Source: an uncultured Paracoccaceae bacterium
GTDB taxonomy: Bacteria > Pseudomonadota > Alphaproteobacteria > Rhodobacterales > Rhodobacteraceae
Assembly (NCBI GenBank): GCA_905182105.1
Contig: CAJJAR010000013.1
Coordinates: 48,508 to 112,507, forward strand
Reading direction: 5' to 3'
Length of the DNA: 64,000 nt
Positions 56,375 to 64,000 of the stretch are shown piece after piece. Made by a program: the position numbers and the translations under genes. The notes under the pieces are model-generated. The model made no database searches and was not told the DNA's origin. It was given only the letters and a program-made list of their open reading frames with translations. Numbering within the stretch: the stretch's first letter is position 1; every line of letters begins with the position of its first letter.

Positions 56375-57690
56375 TACGCATGGTCTTCCTTATTGTTTAC
56401 CGCTTGGCTTGGGTGCTCTTTTTACCTTTGCTTTTGATTTACCTGTTCAAACGTGGGCGGCGTGATGCGCTGTATTCTCAAAACCTGCTAGAGCGGTTTG
56501 CGATCTATAATCGACCGATGCCGCAAGGCGCGATTTGGGTTCACGGTGTGAGCCTTGGTGAAACGCGGTCTGCATTGGCGCTGATAGGCTTGATCCTCGA
56601 TCGCGGTGACAATGTGATTATTACCAACTTTACCCCTGCGGGACGGCGTGAAGCACAGCGCCATTTCGCAGCAGAAATTGAAAGTGGCCAACTGGCGGTT
56701 ATTTGGGTTCCGCTTGATATGATGTGGACCTATCGTCGCTTTTTCCGCGCTTGTCAGCCCAAAATTGGCCTGCCCCTGGAGGTTGAGGTTTGGCCTGCGA
56801 TGATTTCTGAAGCCAAACGGGCGGGGTGTCCCTTGTACATGTGTAATGGGCAATACGGGACCAAGCCTTTAAAACGAGACAGTCGTGGGTTGCGCATTCG
56901 CCAGCGTGTGATGCGCGGCCTATCAGGCGTGTTTGTGAAATCGAAACTGCAAGCCAGCCGATTTGTCGAGGTGGGTGTTCAAAACGTGCATGTCACAGGT
57001 GAGTTGCGGTTTGATCAACCTATCCCGCAACATCAGCTCGACGCGGCCATACAATTGCGCACCGATCAGATGGGCGAGTGGGACAACATCATTGCGATTG
57101 CTAGCGGAATTGAGGGTGAAGAAGACCTATTTGTTAAGCTGATCAAAGATGTACGTGAGCGTGCGTTGAAAGATGGCACGCGGGCACCGCTGTTCGTTTA
57201 TGTTCCTCGTGCGCCCGAACGCTTTGGTGATGTGGCTGACAAGCTAAGGCAGGCAGGTTTGAACACTGTCCTGCGCAGTGACTATTTGACCAAGGACCTC
57301 GCTGCGAAGGGCATTGGTTTAGATGGCTCCAGCGCGGTACTATTGGGCGACAGTTTGGGCGAGATATATTTCTACCTTAACCTTGCAGATCGCGTGATCG
57401 TTGGGGGCGGGTATTGCGAAGTTGGTGCGCATAATATCATCGAACCGCTGTCTTTGCGCAAACCAGTTCTGGTCGGTCCATATGTTTGGACAATCGAATA
57501 CCCGTTTGTGGAAGCCCAAGCGGCTGGTATTGTTCAGATCGTTGAGGAAGGTCCTGCGCTGGCTCAAAAGGTTGTTGAGCCGATTGAAGATTTTGGATCG
57601 CAGATCGATCTGTTTCTCGAGGAGCATTCAGGTGCTAGTCAGCGCACATTGGATGCGATTGATACTGTTTTGGCTGTGCGCACCAAATAA
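56371..57690 (+). CDS. 3-deoxy-D-manno-octulosonic acid transferase family glycosyltransferase (second of tandem pair)
   Basis: A 439-residue paralogue of the previous gene with an N-terminal membrane anchor (VFLIVYRLAWVLFLPLLLIY). It has IWVHGVSLGETRSALALI, the LPLEVEVWPAMISEA loop with the catalytic Glu, and VIVGGGYCEVGAHNIIEPLS near the C terminus. The two genes are translationally coupled and may act in sequence on the lipid A core. Confidence 0.87.
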   Translation: MIRMVFLIVYRLAWVLFLPLLLIYLFKRGRRDALYSQNLLERFAIYNRPMPQGAIWVHGVSLGETRSALALIGLILDRGDNVIITNFTPAGRREAQRHFAAEIESGQLAVIWVPLDMMWTYRRFFRACQPKIGLPLEVEVWPAMISEAKRAGCPLYMCNGQYGTKPLKRDSRGLRIRQRVMRGLSGVFVKSKLQASRFVEVGVQNVHVTGELRFDQPIPQHQLDAAIQLRTDQMGEWDNIIAIASGIEGEEDLFVKLIKDVRERALKDGTRAPLFVYVPRAPERFGDVADKLRQAGLNTVLRSDYLTKDLAAKGIGLDGSSAVLLGDSLGEIYFYLNLADRVIVGGGYCEVGAHNIIEPLSLRKPVLVGPYVWTIEYPFVEAQAAGIVQIVEEGPALAQKVVEPIEDFGSQIDLFLEEHSGASQRTLDAIDTVLAVRTK

Positions 57691-57692
57691 CG

Positions 57693-58628
57693 TTAGCCCA
57701 ACGCCGTTAGCCACAACCATATTGTTATGGCCGATGATCCGGTGGCGATAAGTACGCTAGATGCTGCGACCCGTTTGGCGCGCCCATACATGTTAGCAAA
57801 GATATAGGCGTTGATCCCGGGGGCCATGGCAGCGGTCAAAACACCTGACTTAAAGAAATCAGGTGGTACTGACAGAGACGTGCCAAGGGTCCAGACGATT
57901 GTTGGGTGCAGACCTAGCCCGATCATGCAGACCATAAGAATGGCCAGCTTGTCGCCCTCTGGTTTGTATTGGATCAATATTCCACCAAGGGAAAACAAGG
58001 CTACAGGCAACGCTGCGCGAACCACGAGGCTGATGGCGTCATTGGCAAATGTCGGCAAGGACAGGCCACTGAGGTTAACCACAAATCCCAAAGCGATTGC
58101 GATAACTAGTGCGTTGCGAAACATTGCTTTGCCAACAGCGCGGACCATTATGGTTGGGGATTGCCCGCGGTTGCGCGCGATCTCCATCACCGTGATGCCT
58201 AAACCGTAGCAAAATGGCGCGTGCATTGCGATGATGACATAGTTGCCGACGAGTGCATCAACGCCATATGCACGTTCGGTTATCGGGAGGCCCAAGAGGA
58301 CGGAGTTTGAGAAAAGGCAGCAAAACCCGATGGCGATGCAGTCTTCCCAATCTCGTTTTAAAATTAGGCGTGAAGCTATAATACCCGCTGCAAAACAAAG
58401 GGCTGCACCCGTGTAAAAACTGATAAGAAGGCGTGGGTCAAACGAGCTTTGTAGGTCGATGTTAGCGATAGCTTGAAACAAAAGACATGGAATTGCAAAG
58501 CTTTGCGCAAACTTCATCAGCCCATCGATGCCGGAAATTGGGAATGCAAACTTCCAGACGGCGACATAGCCAAAGCCGATGACAAGGAAGACGGGAAAGA
58601 TGACGTCTAGGAGCGTTTGCATGTTCAA
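57693..58628 (-). CDS. AEC family (auxin efflux carrier-like) transporter
   Basis: A 311-residue protein with about ten membrane segments, including VIFPVFLVIGFGYVAVWKFA and the family-typical late segment GVLTAAMAPGINAYIFANMY. AEC proteins carry small organic acids such as malonate or malate; the substrate is unknown. Its stop is 2 bp from that of the convergent glycosyltransferase. Confidence 0.88.
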   Translation of the reverse strand: MNMQTLLDVIFPVFLVIGFGYVAVWKFAFPISGIDGLMKFAQSFAIPCLLFQAIANIDLQSSFDPRLLISFYTGAALCFAAGIIASRLILKRDWEDCIAIGFCCLFSNSVLLGLPITERAYGVDALVGNYVIIAMHAPFCYGLGITVMEIARNRGQSPTIMVRAVGKAMFRNALVIAIALGFVVNLSGLSLPTFANDAISLVVRAALPVALFSLGGILIQYKPEGDKLAILMVCMIGLGLHPTIVWTLGTSLSVPPDFFKSGVLTAAMAPGINAYIFANMYGRAKRVAASSVLIATGSSAITIWLWLTALG

Positions 58629-58691
58629 TCGGGCCGATCGCGTAGGGTTGGTTCGGGAGCCTTTGGCGGGAATTTTTTGGGTAAAGTAAGA

Positions 58692-59492
58692 TTAAGCGGC
58701 TTTAAAGGTGAGTGTCATGCCGTCATAGGCGGGTTGAATGTGGTTGGGTATTTCTGCTTTGACAGTCTCGTAATCTAGGTCGTTGTGCATGTTGGTGAGC
58801 ACTGCGGTTTTGCATTGCACTTGTCCGATCCACTCAAGCGTTTGGGCCAGATGTGAGTGCGTTGGGTGGGGGGCTCGGCGTAGGGCATCGACGATCCAGC
58901 ATTCAAGGTTTTCGAGTTTGGGCCAGACATTATCGGGGATTTTGGCAACGTCTGGTAGGTAGGCGATATCGTTGATACGAAACCCGAGGGCTTGGATAGA
59001 ACCGTGGTTTACCTCAAACGGTTTGAAGATAATTGGGCCGCCAGCGCCACCAATTGTGACGTCACCGTCAATCGTGTTGATGTCAAGGATTGGTGGATAG
59101 GAAGACTTTGGTGGTTGCACAAAGACATAGTCAAAGCGGTATAGGAGCGCGTCGCGTGTGACGGGATCCGCCCATACGGGGAGCCGTTCGCGCATGTTGA
59201 TCACGATCATACGCAGGTCATCGATCCCGTGGACATGATCGGCGTGACTGTGGGTGTAGATGACGCCGTCAAGGCGACCAACGTTTGCGTCCAGTAGCTG
59301 GGTGCGCAAGTCGGGAGAGGTGTCTATCAGTACGGAGGTTGTGCCAATCTGGGATACGCGCTCCACCAAGATCGAACAACGCCGGCGGTTGTTCTTGGGG
59401 TTCGTCGGGTCACATGCACCCCAGTGCCCGCCCAAACGAGGCACGCCACCAGAGGAGCCGCATCCAAGGATGGTGATCTTGAGATCATCCAT
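58692..59492 (-). CDS. MBL-fold metallohydrolase (PhnP-like)
   Basis: A 266-residue metallo-beta-lactamase fold protein. LGCGSSGGVPRLGGHWGACD opens it, YTHSHADHVHGIDDLR holds the metal-binding HxHxDH, and VLTNMHNDLDYE a late His. It resembles PhnP-type cyclic phosphodiesterases. It is the last gene of dacC-tmk-holB-tatD-MBL and overlaps tatD by 1 bp. Confidence 0.9.
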   Translation of the reverse strand: MDDLKITILGCGSSGGVPRLGGHWGACDPTNPKNNRRRCSILVERVSQIGTTSVLIDTSPDLRTQLLDANVGRLDGVIYTHSHADHVHGIDDLRMIVINMRERLPVWADPVTRDALLYRFDYVFVQPPKSSYPPILDINTIDGDVTIGGAGGPIIFKPFEVNHGSIQALGFRINDIAYLPDVAKIPDNVWPKLENLECWIVDALRRAPHPTHSHLAQTLEWIGQVQCKTAVLTNMHNDLDYETVKAEIPNHIQPAYDGMTLTFKAA

Positions 59493-60298
59493 TAAGCATT
59501 TGCCTTGTAGTTGGCAGCTTTGGTGAACAGGCGTTCAAAGTTGGATTGGGTTTGGGCCGCGAAATCTGCGTAATCCATGCCGAACACATCTGCCCCAACC
59601 CGTGCGGTGTGCGCGGTGTAGGCTGGTTCATTGCGCTTTCCCCGATGAGGGGGGGGCGCAAGGTAGGGTGCATCGGTTTCGACCAATATCCGCTCGACTG
59701 GGGCCGCGGTGAAGATGTCGCGAACCTCTTGGCTTTTGGGGAATGTGCTGATGCCCGACATCGATAGGTAGAAGCCAAGGTCTAGGGCTGCGCGCGCCAG
59801 TTCAGGGGAAGATGAGAAGCAGTGCATGACGCAAGTGTATGCACCGTTTGCGTGTTCTTCTGCTAAGATGCGCGCCATGTCATCATCTGCACCGCGGGCG
59901 TGGATGATAAGGGGCAGGCCTGTTTCGCGTGCAACGGCGATATGAATACGCAGAGACTCTTTTTGAATATCGGCGCTTTCTGCGGTGTAGTGATAATCGA
60001 GACCAGTTTCACCGATCCCAACGAATTTGGGATGTTTGGACATTTCGACCAATTCATCAAAAGTGGCCAATGGTTCTGAGGCCGCACTCATTGGGTGCGT
60101 GCCCGCTGCAAAAAACACAGGCGCGTAGGTTTCGGCGATGGCGCGCACATCGGGTTCCTGGCGCAGCTTGGTGCAGATCGTAACCATACGTGTGACGCCA
60201 GCCGCTTGGGCGTTGGCGATCAATTCAGGCAACTGCCCCTCAAAGTCAGGGAAATCGAGGTGGCAATGGCTGTCGGTGATGTGGGGTATCTGGGTCAT
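59492..60298 (-). CDS. TatD family metal-dependent deoxyribonuclease
   Basis: A 268-residue TIM-barrel hydrolase with ITDSHCHLDFPDFEGQL at the N terminus, GIGETGLDYHYTAESADIQ, and ILVETDAPYLAPPPHRGKRN. These supply the conserved His, Glu and Asp metal ligands. TatD enzymes degrade DNA 3' ends during repair or turnover. It is coupled to the MBL gene and 11 bp after holB. Confidence 0.93.
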   Translation of the reverse strand: MTQIPHITDSHCHLDFPDFEGQLPELIANAQAAGVTRMVTICTKLRQEPDVRAIAETYAPVFFAAGTHPMSAASEPLATFDELVEMSKHPKFVGIGETGLDYHYTAESADIQKESLRIHIAVARETGLPLIIHARGADDDMARILAEEHANGAYTCVMHCFSSSPELARAALDLGFYLSMSGISTFPKSQEVRDIFTAAPVERILVETDAPYLAPPPHRGKRNEPAYTAHTARVGADVFGMDYADFAAQTQSNFERLFTKAANYKANA

Positions 60299-60309
60299 AT
60301 TGGCCTGTT

Positions 60310-61428
60310 TTATGAAGCGGCAGCGCCTTGGATCTTAAATATTGTATCTAGAACGAGTGCGGCTGGGTCAAGGTTCACGGCACGGCCATGGCGGGCGCGT
60401 GCCATGGCTTCGTGCCCAACGTCTGCCCATGCGCGGCCTTGATGAGGCGTGCTGGCAAGTTGGGACATGATGGAAGCCTCATGTGGTGCTACCTCGATCT
60501 GAGGTGGCTGTCCTGTTGCACCTGTGCGGGCAAGGCGGGCGAGGGCGATTTCAAGAAGCGTAAACAGCAGATCCAGCTTTTCCTCTGCACCGCGCTGTGC
60601 GGCGGCTTCGGCAAGGCGCACGGTGCGGGCACGGTCCATTTTGGGCAGGGAGCCAAGAATGCCGACGATTTCGGTGTATATCTGTAGGCCGCCGAGCAGG
60701 GACAAGCGCATTGCTTCGCCGACTGAGCCGCCTGCGAGTTCAGCAAGTGCAGCGGCGTTGGCGTCTGCTTCGACTTCGGCCTGAACCATAGCACTGTTCA
60801 TTTGTTCACCGTTGAGGGTGCCAAGCCGCAAGGTGCGGCATCGCGAGCGAATGGTGGGTAGAAGACCGGAAGGCTGGTGTGTGATTAGCAAAAGGGTGCA
60901 CCGCTCCGGTGGTTCCTCTAGCATCTTGAGCAGCGCATTGGCGGCCTGCGTATTCATATCGTCAGCGGCGTCAATGATCACAACGCGCCGTCCACCGTCA
61001 GTGGCCGACATCTGAAAGAACCCGGTTAGTTTGCGGATGTCATCCACAACGATTTGATCGCGCATACGCCCCGTCTTTTCATTGGGAGTACGGGTGACTG
61101 AAATAAGCCCTGGGTCTGCACCTGCAGAAATGCGACGTGCCACTGGGTGTTCGGGATCAATATGTAGCGAAGTTGGCAAAACAGGTGGGCCGAACATATC
61201 GCCGCCGTCTGGATCAGGTGTTGCCAGCAGAAAGCGTGCGATGGACCAAGCAAGGGTTGCTTTGCCCACACCGCGCGGCCCAGTCAGCATCCATGCATGG
61301 TGCATTCGGCCTGTGTTAAACCCATCAAGAAACTCAGCCTCGGCAGCCTCTTGCCCAATGAGGGACGGGGTTTCACGCGGGTGCGGTGCGCCAGGTACGC
61401 GATCTGGTTCGTTGATTTCTTCAGCCAT
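60310..61428 (-). CDS. holB: DNA polymerase III subunit delta'
   Basis: A 372-residue AAA+ clamp-loader subunit. Walker A-like GPRGVGKATLAWSIARF lies near residue 54, VVIIDAADDMNTQAANALLK is Walker B and sensor region, and PIRSRC-type sensor 1 appears as TIRSRCRTLRL. It helps load the beta clamp during replication. The neighbours tmk and tatD are its usual partners. Confidence 0.94.
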   Translation of the reverse strand: MAEEINEPDRVPGAPHPRETPSLIGQEAAEAEFLDGFNTGRMHHAWMLTGPRGVGKATLAWSIARFLLATPDPDGGDMFGPPVLPTSLHIDPEHPVARRISAGADPGLISVTRTPNEKTGRMRDQIVVDDIRKLTGFFQMSATDGGRRVVIIDAADDMNTQAANALLKMLEEPPERCTLLLITHQPSGLLPTIRSRCRTLRLGTLNGEQMNSAMVQAEVEADANAAALAELAGGSVGEAMRLSLLGGLQIYTEIVGILGSLPKMDRARTVRLAEAAAQRGAEEKLDLLFTLLEIALARLARTGATGQPPQIEVAPHEASIMSQLASTPHQGRAWADVGHEAMARARHGRAVNLDPAALVLDTIFKIQGAAAS

Positions 61429-61499
61429 ACGGCAGGTCTAGCACTACATCGAATGAGGGGGAATGCAAAAGGCAGTGTTTGGATGAGAGAAGGAGGCGC

Positions 61500-62132
61500 T
61501 TATTGCGTAGTGAGGTGATCGTCTACCGATTGACACACGTCCACCGAAACCTCATCAATGCTGCGTGCACCGTTAATCACCAGGAAGCGTTCTTTGAATT
61601 CTTCGGCCAAAGATAAAAACCCAGTGCGCATTTGCGCCTGCAAATCTGCACCGAAGGTTTCAAACCGTTCTTCCACACCTTGACGGGATAGGGCGCGTGA
61701 AAGGCCGGCGTCTGAGTCCATATCGATCAAGATTGTCATGTCTGGCTCACGTCCAATCATCAGCTTGTGCAACTGGTCAACGGTACCGCGTAGATCGCCA
61801 CGTGATAGGCCCTGATACATGCGGGTGCTGTCTGCGAAACGATCACAGATCACGACCTTGCCTGCATCAATCGCAGGAAGGATCGTGCGTTCCAAATGGT
61901 CGCGGCGTGCTGCGGTGAACAAAAGGATTTCAGTTTCTGCGGACCACCTGTCTGGCTCACCCTGTAAAACCAAAGTGCGAATTTCTTCCGCACCTTCGCT
62001 GCCCCCCGGTTCGCGGGTTAATATAACGTCGCGACCCTGGGCTTGCAGGTGTTCCGCAAGTTTGCGTGCTTGGGTGGATTTTCCGGAACCGTCGATGCCC
62101 TCAAACGTAATAAAGCTGCCTTTAGGGTTCAT
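61500..62132 (-). CDS. tmk: Thymidylate kinase
   Basis: Tmk phosphorylates dTMP to dTDP. The 210-residue protein has the P-loop FEGIDGSGKSTQARKLAEHL, the DR-type motif VICDRFADSTRMYQG and a lid rich in Arg. Its start overlaps dacC by 4 bp. Confidence 0.96.
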   Translation of the reverse strand: MNPKGSFITFEGIDGSGKSTQARKLAEHLQAQGRDVILTREPGGSEGAEEIRTLVLQGEPDRWSAETEILLFTAARRDHLERTILPAIDAGKVVICDRFADSTRMYQGLSRGDLRGTVDQLHKLMIGREPDMTILIDMDSDAGLSRALSRQGVEERFETFGADLQAQMRTGFLSLAEEFKERFLVINGARSIDEVSVDVCQSVDDHLTTQ

Positions 62133-63394
62133 GACGCGCCCTCTGGCTTTGGTCCTTGGTTTAGGCGGTCAATCAGTTTCATCGCAGCGGTACTGATCCG
62201 CGCCATGAAGCCGCCGTCTGCAACGTCAGTTTCGGCAAACAATGGGATGCGTGTTTCTGGTAGGCCTTCAGGGCGTAGCACAAGTTCAGCCAGTTCATCA
62301 CCTTTAGCGATTGGCGCCTGAATAGGTCCTTTGTAGACAACTTCGGCAGGGATATCATCACCGCCAAGAATAGGAAGCAGCACACTGATGTCTTGGTTCG
62401 GGACTAGACCCACATTTGAAACGGCGCCCATCCATACGTCTGCAGTTGCTAGGCGCTCACCCTCTTTGGCTAGGGGGCGTTGTGCAAATTGTCGGAATGC
62501 CCAGTTAACAATCGCTTCGGACTCTTGAGCACGTGCGGCAGGGCTGTCGAGACCTGAAAGAACGAAGATAACACGACGTTGGCCCTGTTTGGCAGATCCA
62601 ACCAAGCCATAGCCAGCTTCTTGCGTGTGGCCAGTTTTTAAACCATCTGCACCGATGCCAAGACGCAGCAAAGGGTTGCGGTTGCGCGAGTTCTCAGGCG
62701 CCCGACCGTCAAATTGAAACTCAGTTTCTGAAAACATTGGGTAGAACTCTGGGAAATCGCTAATCAAACGGTTTGCAAGCAACGCTAAATCACGCATGGA
62801 CATACGATGGCCCGCTTGTGGCCAGCCATTCGAATTTGCGAAAGTTGAGTTGGTCATACCCATTTTTGGGGCAAGCTGTGTCATGAAGCGCGCAAATCCG
62901 GATTCTGTGCCATCTGGGCTAAGTGCCTCAGCAATCACCGAACAGGCATCGTTTCCAGACAAGACGATGATGCCACGAATAAGGTCTTCAACGCTCACGC
63001 GATCACGCGTATTTAGGAACATCGTCGATCCACCGTAATTCATAGAATGCTGAGAAACAGGCAATTTCTCGTTCAATGAAAGGCGGCCATCTCGAATAGC
63101 TTCAAATGCTATTAACAAAGTCATCAGTTTAGACATTGAAGCGGGTGGTAAAGGTGTATCCGCATTTTTTTCCAACAAGACAGTGCCGGTCGTTTGATCA
63201 ATCACATAGGCCGCAGTCGCGCGTGTTTCGAAAGCATGGGCTTGCGCACCGGCAAAGGCCAGCACAAAGGCAGCTGCAAGGTGGCGAATCTGTCTGATGC
63301 CATCACAGCAAGCGAGAATTATCTTTGAAAACGCAACGATGCCGCCATTCCTAGCCAATTTGCTGAAACGTTTAATAATATCTGCGTTGCCCAT
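62129..63394 (-). CDS. D-alanyl-D-alanine carboxypeptidase (penicillin-binding protein 5/6 type)
   Basis: A periplasmic DD-carboxypeptidase trimming peptidoglycan pentapeptides. From ATG 63394 the protein is 421 residues. A hydrophobic signal segment (HLAAAFVLAFAGAQAHA) follows a basic stretch. SxxK is SMSK at 86-89, SGN lies in VLSGNDACS and KTG in GLKTGHT. The C-terminal anchor helix is near the end (FMARISTAAMKLIDRLNQ). The leader before the signal is long; 63394 has AAGGAA upstream and is preferred to an ATG at 63430. Confidence 0.92.
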   Translation of the reverse strand: MGNADIIKRFSKLARNGGIVAFSKIILACCDGIRQIRHLAAAFVLAFAGAQAHAFETRATAAYVIDQTTGTVLLEKNADTPLPPASMSKLMTLLIAFEAIRDGRLSLNEKLPVSQHSMNYGGSTMFLNTRDRVSVEDLIRGIIVLSGNDACSVIAEALSPDGTESGFARFMTQLAPKMGMTNSTFANSNGWPQAGHRMSMRDLALLANRLISDFPEFYPMFSETEFQFDGRAPENSRNRNPLLRLGIGADGLKTGHTQEAGYGLVGSAKQGQRRVIFVLSGLDSPAARAQESEAIVNWAFRQFAQRPLAKEGERLATADVWMGAVSNVGLVPNQDISVLLPILGGDDIPAEVVYKGPIQAPIAKGDELAELVLRPEGLPETRIPLFAETDVADGGFMARISTAAMKLIDRLNQGPKPEGAS

Positions 63395-63629
63395 CGCATG
63401 TATTCCTTGCCTGTTCGTGGTGCTGCCCACACCTGATTTTTCGATTATTGGTTTAATTAACAGTCTCCTAGCGAAGATCTTACGGGCACTCTATCCTGTC
63501 AAAGCCCGTCTGAAAAGTGTCTGACGTATTGTTAGGCGTAAATCCCCAAGGCGGTCAGGTCTAGAAGGTGTAATTTTCTTCAAGTGTGGGCTTGCAGAAT
63601 TTTTCTGCTCACACTAGGAAGTGCTTGTC

Positions 63630-63719
63630 GGAGGAGTGGCAGAGTGGTCGAATGCACCGGTCTTGAAAACCGACGAGGGTGAAAGTCCTCCCAGGGTTCG
63701 AATCCCTGTTCCTCCGCCA
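63630..63719 (+). tRNA. tRNA-Ser (anticodon TGA)
   Basis: GGAGGAG (63630-63636) pairs with TTCCTCC at the 3' end, followed by G and encoded CCA (63717-63719). The anticodon stem CCGGT/ACCG encloses CTTGAAA, giving TGA for serine. The long variable arm fits a serine tRNA. Confidence 0.96.
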
Positions 63720-63769
63720 TTTTAATATTTGGCATTAGTAACAGTAACTTAACCATTTATTTGGAAGAG

Positions 63770-63800
63770 TTTTATTACAACTTTTATTACAACTTTTATT
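63770..63800 (+). repeat. 12-bp tandem repeat
   Basis: TTTTATTACAAC occurs at 63770-63781 and 63782-63793, with a further partial unit to 63800. Confidence 0.8.
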
Positions 63801-63857
63801 GTCGCTACATGTTTAGCTGATTGTCCAATTAGTCGGCACGAAAACAATAGAGAAGAC

Positions 63858-63880
63858 AGAGAGGGCCGAAGCCCGTCTCT
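63858..63880 (-). terminator. Possible minus-strand terminator with TTCG tetraloop
   Basis: AGAGA-GGGC pairs with GCCC-TCTCT across one bulged base. On the minus strand the loop is GGGCTTCGGCCC, a stable tetraloop hairpin, followed by a T-rich tail. It suggests a minus-strand gene ending just beyond. Confidence 0.4.
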
Positions 63881-64000
63881 ACTTTCTTAATGCTCAGTCT
63901 TCGTTGAACAACTTCATCTGTAGTTTTTAGTTCTTGGGTAGACCTTTGGGTACTGCTTTATGTCCTTCAGAGGAGCTACATGTCTTTGTAGACTTACAGC

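Larger units (their letters stand above)
63720..64000. other. AT-rich end of window after tRNA-Ser, no gene identified
   Basis: The composition shifts to AT-rich right after the tRNA. No integrase or complete gene is visible before the window ends. A gene entering from the right on the minus strand is possible. Confidence 0.4.

Overview
The window reads as part of the chromosome of a marine alphaproteobacterium of the Rhodobacteraceae (Roseobacter group) with middling GC. This rests on gene content and order rather than any rRNA: folB-folP-glmM, fused sulfate adenylyltransferase/APS kinase, lgt-midA-pgeF, Hsp20-DUF1150, DUF465 and DUF2244 proteins, a 48-residue Roseobacter-type small protein, tandem Kdo-transferase-like genes, and a dacC-tmk-holB-tatD-MBL cluster. 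No species is claimed.

Layout. 1-2530: folate and cell-wall precursor genes. 2.5-8.5 kb: two EamA exporters, a broken Asp/Glu racemase-like gene, ilvC, two Lrp/AsnC regulators, a NUDIX hydrolase and a secreted lipase. 8.6-13 kb: purEK, DUF465, a heat-shock pair, a secreted HExxH protein and a PhzF protein. 13-25 kb: sulfate activation, trxB with an Lrp regulator, a broken Hint-domain gene, a small conserved protein, lgt-midA-pgeF, ubiK, ybjN, proC, csaA, a hydroxyacid dehydrogenase and tdk. 25-41 kb: a frameshifted HTH-like gene, arsH, a KAS III homologue behind paired operators, carB, a UbiH-type monooxygenase, a GntR regulator, a split MshEN/GT2 glycosyltransferase, carA, yqeY, and soxR with a canonical SoxR box. 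41-46 kb: a sulfotransferase pseudogene, ctaD, a second broken Hint gene, lipB and a DsbA-like protein. 55-63.7 kb: two Kdo-transferase-like genes, an AEC carrier, the dacC-tmk-holB-tatD-MBL cluster and tRNA-Ser.

The accessory core is an island of about 6.6 kb at tRNA-Leu(GAG), bounded by a perfect 69-bp direct repeat (46301-46369 and 52825-52893). It holds an integrase stopped just before its catalytic tyrosine, the C-terminal relic of a second integrase, a complete bS21 ribosomal protein gene, and a secreted beta-barrel-like protein with three internal repeats. That gene is itself flanked by two diverged ~240-bp direct repeats. The island also carries a lipoprotein and an SH3-domain protein bracketed by another 64-bp repeat. 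The bS21 gene and the repeat-flanked barrel cassette are the most unusual content of the window.

A second theme is gene decay. At least eight genes are interrupted by one or a few lesions: 1-bp changes in short homopolymers (about 4055, 16968, 25290 and 36711), stop codons where Trp is expected (40965, 43849, 47437) and a probable lost start codon (4144). An AraC-type regulator next to the island is in several pieces. Whether these are true mutations or sequencing errors cannot be settled from one sequence.
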